7,915 nt of DNA from Deltaproteobacteria bacterium. GTDB taxonomy: Bacteria > Desulfobacterota > DSM-4660 > Desulfatiglandales > Desulfatiglandaceae. The notes under the pieces are model-generated. The model saw only the letters and a list, made by a program, of their open reading frames with translations. It was not told the DNA's origin and ran no database searches. This document shows, piece after piece, positions 5,812 through 7,915 of the stretch (the first letter of the stretch is position 1; every line of letters starts with the position of its first letter). Where the stretch lies: contig JAFDJF010000268.1 in NCBI GenBank assembly GCA_019307645.1, positions 1 through 7,915 of the forward strand. The letters run 5' to 3'. The translations under genes and the position numbers were made by a program.

Positions 5812-6132
5812 ATGTTTGAGATTACAGAAAAAGCGAGTGATATGATAAAAGATTTTTTAAAAGACAAAGATGAATTCCCCCCCATCCGGCTTATGATGTC
5901 CCAGGGAGGGTGATCCGGTCCCTCATTGGGTTTAGCTCTGGATGAGCTAAAAGATGATGATGAATCATTTGATGACAGGGGGCTTACTTTCGTAGTGGAA
6001 AAGGAATTCTATGAAAAAATAAAGCCGGTAAAAGTTGATTATATTGACACTCCCATGGGAGCCGGATTCGATATCTCTTCAAACATACCGAAACCTGAAA
6101 GTACATGCGGGAGTTCCTGTAGTTCCTGTTAA
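5812..6132 (+). CDS. HesB/IscA-like selenoprotein (in-frame TGA read as selenocysteine)
   Basis: 106-aa A-type iron-sulfur carrier relative with selenocysteine at residue 34 (TGA at 5911-5913). The frame is continuous from ATG 5812, which has AAAGGAGGT (5797-5805) 6 nt upstream, through the TGA to TAA at 6130-6132. Protein character is the same on both sides of the TGA: ITEKASDMIKDFLKD (4-18) and IRLMMSQGG (25-33) form the usual N-terminal helix and strand. After Sec come SGPSLGLALDEL (35-46), a FVVEKEFYEKIKPVKVDYIDT strand-helix region (61-81), GAGFDISS (84-91) and the Cys-rich tail CGSSCSSC (C99, C103, C106). Sec occupies the place of the first cluster Cys (Cys35 in E. coli IscA). This agrees with the known HesB-related selenoprotein family, which is presumably involved in Fe-S or redox chemistry. 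Expression would need SelA, SelB, SelC and SelD from elsewhere. It ends in its own terminator, so it is probably monocistronic. Confidence 0.9.
5931..5951 (+). promoter_or_regulatory. Candidate bacterial SECIS element
   Basis: TTTAGCTC (5931-5938) and GAGCTAAA (5944-5951) form a perfect 8-bp stem with loop TGGAT. The stem begins 17 nt, and the apical loop 25 nt, after the TGA at 5911. Bacterial SECIS elements have a short stem, a small apical loop with a G in its first two positions, and a UGA-to-loop distance of about 16-37 nt; all of these hold here. It lies within the coding region, as expected for SelB-dependent recoding. Confidence 0.8.
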
Positions 6133-6156
6133 AATAAACCGGCTCCTGCAAAATCT

Positions 6157-6197
6157 AAAAAAGCCGCCACTTTCAAAAGAGAGTGACGGCTTTTTTT
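6157..6197 (+). terminator. Intrinsic terminator of the selenoprotein gene
   Basis: AGCCG-C-CACTTTC (6162-6174) pairs with GAGAGTG-A-CGGCT (6179-6191) around an AAAA tetraloop, with one internal C-A mismatch and one wobble pair. It is flanked by an A-run upstream and a 7-T run (6191-6197). It starts 24 nt after the stop codon. The A-run also makes it a possible terminator in the reverse direction. Confidence 0.9.
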
Positions 6198-6286
6198 GCC
6201 AAAATCTGCGCTGTCTTCCGACGTCCGGCTTCAGCCCTCGGTTGTCAATCAAAGTTCGTAGAGAAAAATTTGGATATAAACCTATT

Positions 6287-6320
6287 TTGAGTTTGACTCA
6301 ATGGTGGATATTGCGATATT
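6287..6320 (+). promoter_or_regulatory. Candidate promoter and overlapping dyad upstream of the secreted-protein gene
   Basis: A -35-like TTGACT (6293-6298, 5 of 6) is followed after 16 bp by GATATT (6315-6320, 4 of 6). The dyad TTGAGT-TTG-ACTCAA (6287-6301) overlaps the -35, as a repressor site would. The predicted start near 6327 leaves a leader of about 85 nt before ATG 6414. The region lies after the selenoprotein terminator, so the downstream gene needs its own promoter. Confidence 0.4.
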
Positions 6321-6413
6321 AGTTGAATTATTTTTTCATATCTGCTCACTATCTTGATCCGCCTTCCGGGCAGGAGTCGTGAGGTGAAAATCAAACTATA
6401 GGGAGGTAATAGT

Positions 6414-6728
6414 ATGTTAAAACGAGTTATGATGGTTTTGTTGTTCCTGGCCCTTGCCGTACCCACATGGTGCGAGGCAAGAAATATCAACACGAATGAC
6501 TTTCAAAAACAGACGGGCATTGAAGTGACACACAGTGTCGGTCAACTGCTTCCAGGGTATGCAAACGTCGGCAGGGTTGTTGACGTGGACAAATTCAAGG
6601 CGCATGGATTCAAGAATGTCAAGGCAGGTAACTTCGTCACGTTCGACGTCCGCAATGATGGAGACGTGAAGGTCATTTTAGATTTAACCGGTGAGTCGAA
6701 ATTAATTAAAATAGTTGAAAGCAAGTAA
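6414..6728 (+). CDS. Small secreted protein of unknown function
   Basis: 104 aa. The N-terminus is a clear signal peptide: basic MLKR, hydrophobic core VMMVLLFLALAV (5-16), then a likely signal peptidase I site after CEA (residue 22). The Cys at 20 is not in a good lipobox, so a soluble periplasmic product is likelier than a lipoprotein. The mature part of about 82 residues looks beta-rich (VGQLLPGYANVGRVVDVDKF, FVTFDVRNDGDVKVILDLTG) and has no Cys, so it is not disulfide-stabilised. I do not recognise a family. The start is supported by GGGAGGT (6401-6407) 6 nt before the ATG. It stands alone, between the selenoprotein terminator and the convergent typA gene. A CusF-like or other small beta-barrel fold is possible but unsupported. 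Confidence 0.8.
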   Translation: MLKRVMMVLLFLALAVPTWCEARNINTNDFQKQTGIEVTHSVGQLLPGYANVGRVVDVDKFKAHGFKNVKAGNFVTFDVRNDGDVKVILDLTGESKLIKIVESK

Positions 6729-6737
6729 GTCTGCTTT
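6718..6737. terminator. Weak hairpin spanning the two convergent stop codons
   Basis: AAAGCA (6718-6723) and TGCTTT (6732-6737) form a 6-bp stem with an 8-nt loop. On the plus strand a T-rich run follows about 8 nt later (6744-6750). It covers the TAA codons of the secreted-protein gene (6726-6728) and, on the other strand, of typA (6736-6738). The stem is short and AT-rich, so termination is only a possibility. Confidence 0.3.
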
Positions 6738-7915
6738 AGCCTTTGTTTTTTGTTGATCGTAACCGATGTCGATCCTGAGCTGAAAGTACGGATTTTCGCA
6801 TTCGAATGGATTTTGGAGTTACTTCTACGAGTTCGTCATCCTTTATAAAGTTTATGGCATACTCAAGGGTAAGGGGTTTTATGGGCGAAAGAACGACCGC
6901 GTCGTCCTTGCCGGCCGCGCGAACATTTGAAAGTTTTTTTTCTTTGGTTGGATTTACGTTAATGTCGTTCTCCCTGTTGTGTTCACCGATGATCATCCCC
7001 TCGTATACCGGAACTCCTGGGACAATGCTGAGGGAACCTCTGGGTTCGAGATTGTGAAGGGCATACGCAACGGCCCTACCCTGTCTGTCTGAAACAATAG
7101 AACCGGTAAAACGTGAAGGGAAGTCTCCTCTGAATTCTTCATAGCCCGAGAAATAGGAATTCATTATCCCTGTTCCCTTTGTATCAGTCAAAAACTCATC
7201 CCTGTATCCGATTAGCGCCTTGGAAGGGACACTGAATTCTATCCTTACTCTGCCTTTACCATTGTTTACAAGATTCGTGACCTTCCCTTTTCTTACGGAA
7301 AGTTTTTCCGTGACAATACCCTGGAAATTTTCATCACAATCCACATAAAGATGTTCAATGGGCTCTGTTTTTTTTCCATCAATATATTTATAAATTACTT
7401 CAGGCCTTCCCACGCAGAACTCATACCCTTCCCTTCTCATGGTCTCAATCAGAATGGCCATCTGAAACTCGCCTCTTCCCTTCGCAATAGCACTTTCTTT
7501 TTCCTCGGTATCTTCTACTTTTATGGCGACATTGAGAAGGGTCTCTTTGACTAATCGTTCCTGTATTTTACTAAACTGAACAAATCGGCCTTCGTTTCCG
7601 CCAAAGGGCGAGTTGTTCAAGGTGAACTTCATTGATACGGTAGGTTCATCAACACAGATTCTTTTTAGGGGCTTTGGAGAGCCTTTTGTGCAGATGGTGT
7701 CACCAATGTTGACATTGTTTATGCCTGACAACACGACAATGTCTCCCGGTTCCGCAGACTCAATTTCTTTATATTCCATACCTTCATAAATCTGCAGTTT
7801 TGATACTTTCAGCGGCAGAGGATCCCCCTTTTCACCTATGCATACTGTTTCATCGTTATCTCTTACGTTTCCGTTAACAATTTTTCCGATGGCAAGCCTG
7901 CCCAAGTAATCGGAA
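6736..7915 (-). CDS. typA: Translational GTPase TypA/BipA, C-terminal part (gene runs off the window)
   Basis: About 393 C-terminal residues of a protein normally about 600 long; the coding frame stays open to the window edge, so the N-terminal GTP-binding domain lies outside. The visible part starts in domain 2 (SDYLGRLAIGKIVNGNV, typical of the EF-Tu-like beta-barrel). It continues through DEPTVSMKFTLNNSPFGG and GRFVQFSKIQERLVKE to the EF-G-III-like domain (AKGRGEFQMAILIETMRREGYEF). The TypA-specific C-terminal domain follows (EPRGSLSIVPGVPVYEGMIIGEH, NVRAAGKDDAVVLSPIKPLTLEYAINFIKDDELVEVTP, then a basic tail ending RHRLRSTKNKG). TypA is a ribosome-binding GTPase linked to growth at low temperature, stress responses and ribosome assembly. 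TAA at 6736-6738 is 7 bp from the stop of the convergent secreted-protein gene. No truncation is seen other than the window edge. Confidence 0.97.
   Translation of the reverse strand, partial: SDYLGRLAIGKIVNGNVRDNDETVCIGEKGDPLPLKVSKLQIYEGMEYKEIESAEPGDIVVLSGINNVNIGDTICTKGSPKPLKRICVDEPTVSMKFTLNNSPFGGNEGRFVQFSKIQERLVKETLLNVAIKVEDTEEKESAIAKGRGEFQMAILIETMRREGYEFCVGRPEVIYKYIDGKKTEPIEHLYVDCDENFQGIVTEKLSVRKGKVTNLVNNGKGRVRIEFSVPSKALIGYRDEFLTDTKGTGIMNSYFSGYEEFRGDFPSRFTGSIVSDRQGRAVAYALHNLEPRGSLSIVPGVPVYEGMIIGEHNRENDINVNPTKEKKLSNVRAAGKDDAVVLSPIKPLTLEYAINFIKDDELVEVTPKSIRMRKSVLSAQDRHRLRSTKNKG

Noticed and set aside
5926..6132. A 68-aa protein starting at TTG 5926
   Set aside because: It is the post-TGA part of the selenoprotein. 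The real start at 5812 has a strong Shine-Dalgarno site and the upstream 33 codons match the family.

Overview
The window is an AT-leaning bacterial chromosome segment. Its content points to a deltaproteobacterium (Desulfobacterota), probably close to Desulfobacterales. That placement is an inference. It rests on a HesB/IscA-like selenoprotein gene, on signalling proteins that carry cyclic-nucleotide-binding domains, and on short dispersed intergenic palindromes. No rRNA, tRNA, insertion sequence, transposase or CRISPR array is visible.

Layout. 6-830 (-): a cyclic-nucleotide-binding plus FHA domain protein. 831-1347: a divergent intergenic region with a good sigma-70-type promoter and a heptamer tandem repeat. 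1348-1836 (+): a SnoaL/NTF2-like protein. 1932-3224 (-): a 12-helix MFS transporter converging on it, with a dispersed-repeat copy between the two. 3225-3420: a spacer dominated by a 16-bp perfect inverted repeat. 3421-4752 (-): a cyclic-nucleotide-binding plus HDOD protein. 4753-5811: about 1.06 kb without a convincing gene. It holds two more copies of the dispersed repeat (one with a GC-rich 50-nt insert), a perfect 22-bp palindrome and a REP-like motif. 5812-6132 (+): a HesB/IscA-like gene with an in-frame TGA at codon 34, read as selenocysteine, followed by a strong intrinsic terminator. 6414-6728 (+): a small secreted protein of unknown function. 6736 to the window end (-): the C-terminal two thirds of the translational GTPase TypA/BipA, whose stop codon lies 7 bp from that of the secreted-protein gene.

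The main result is the selenoprotein. A standard gene caller would split it at the TGA, or start it at an internal TTG at 5926 and lose the catalytic or cluster-binding end. The intact frame runs 106 codons from an ATG with a strong Shine-Dalgarno site. The TGA sits where A-type iron-sulfur carriers have their first cluster Cys. An 8-bp hairpin just downstream has the geometry of a bacterial SECIS element. The family is known, so this is a recoding and annotation point rather than a new system.

The genes do not form one pathway. Two separate proteins use cyclic-nucleotide-type sensor domains with different outputs (FHA and HDOD). The transporter and the SnoaL-like enzyme are merely convergent. 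The unexplained material is mostly intergenic: repeats, palindromes and possible operators.
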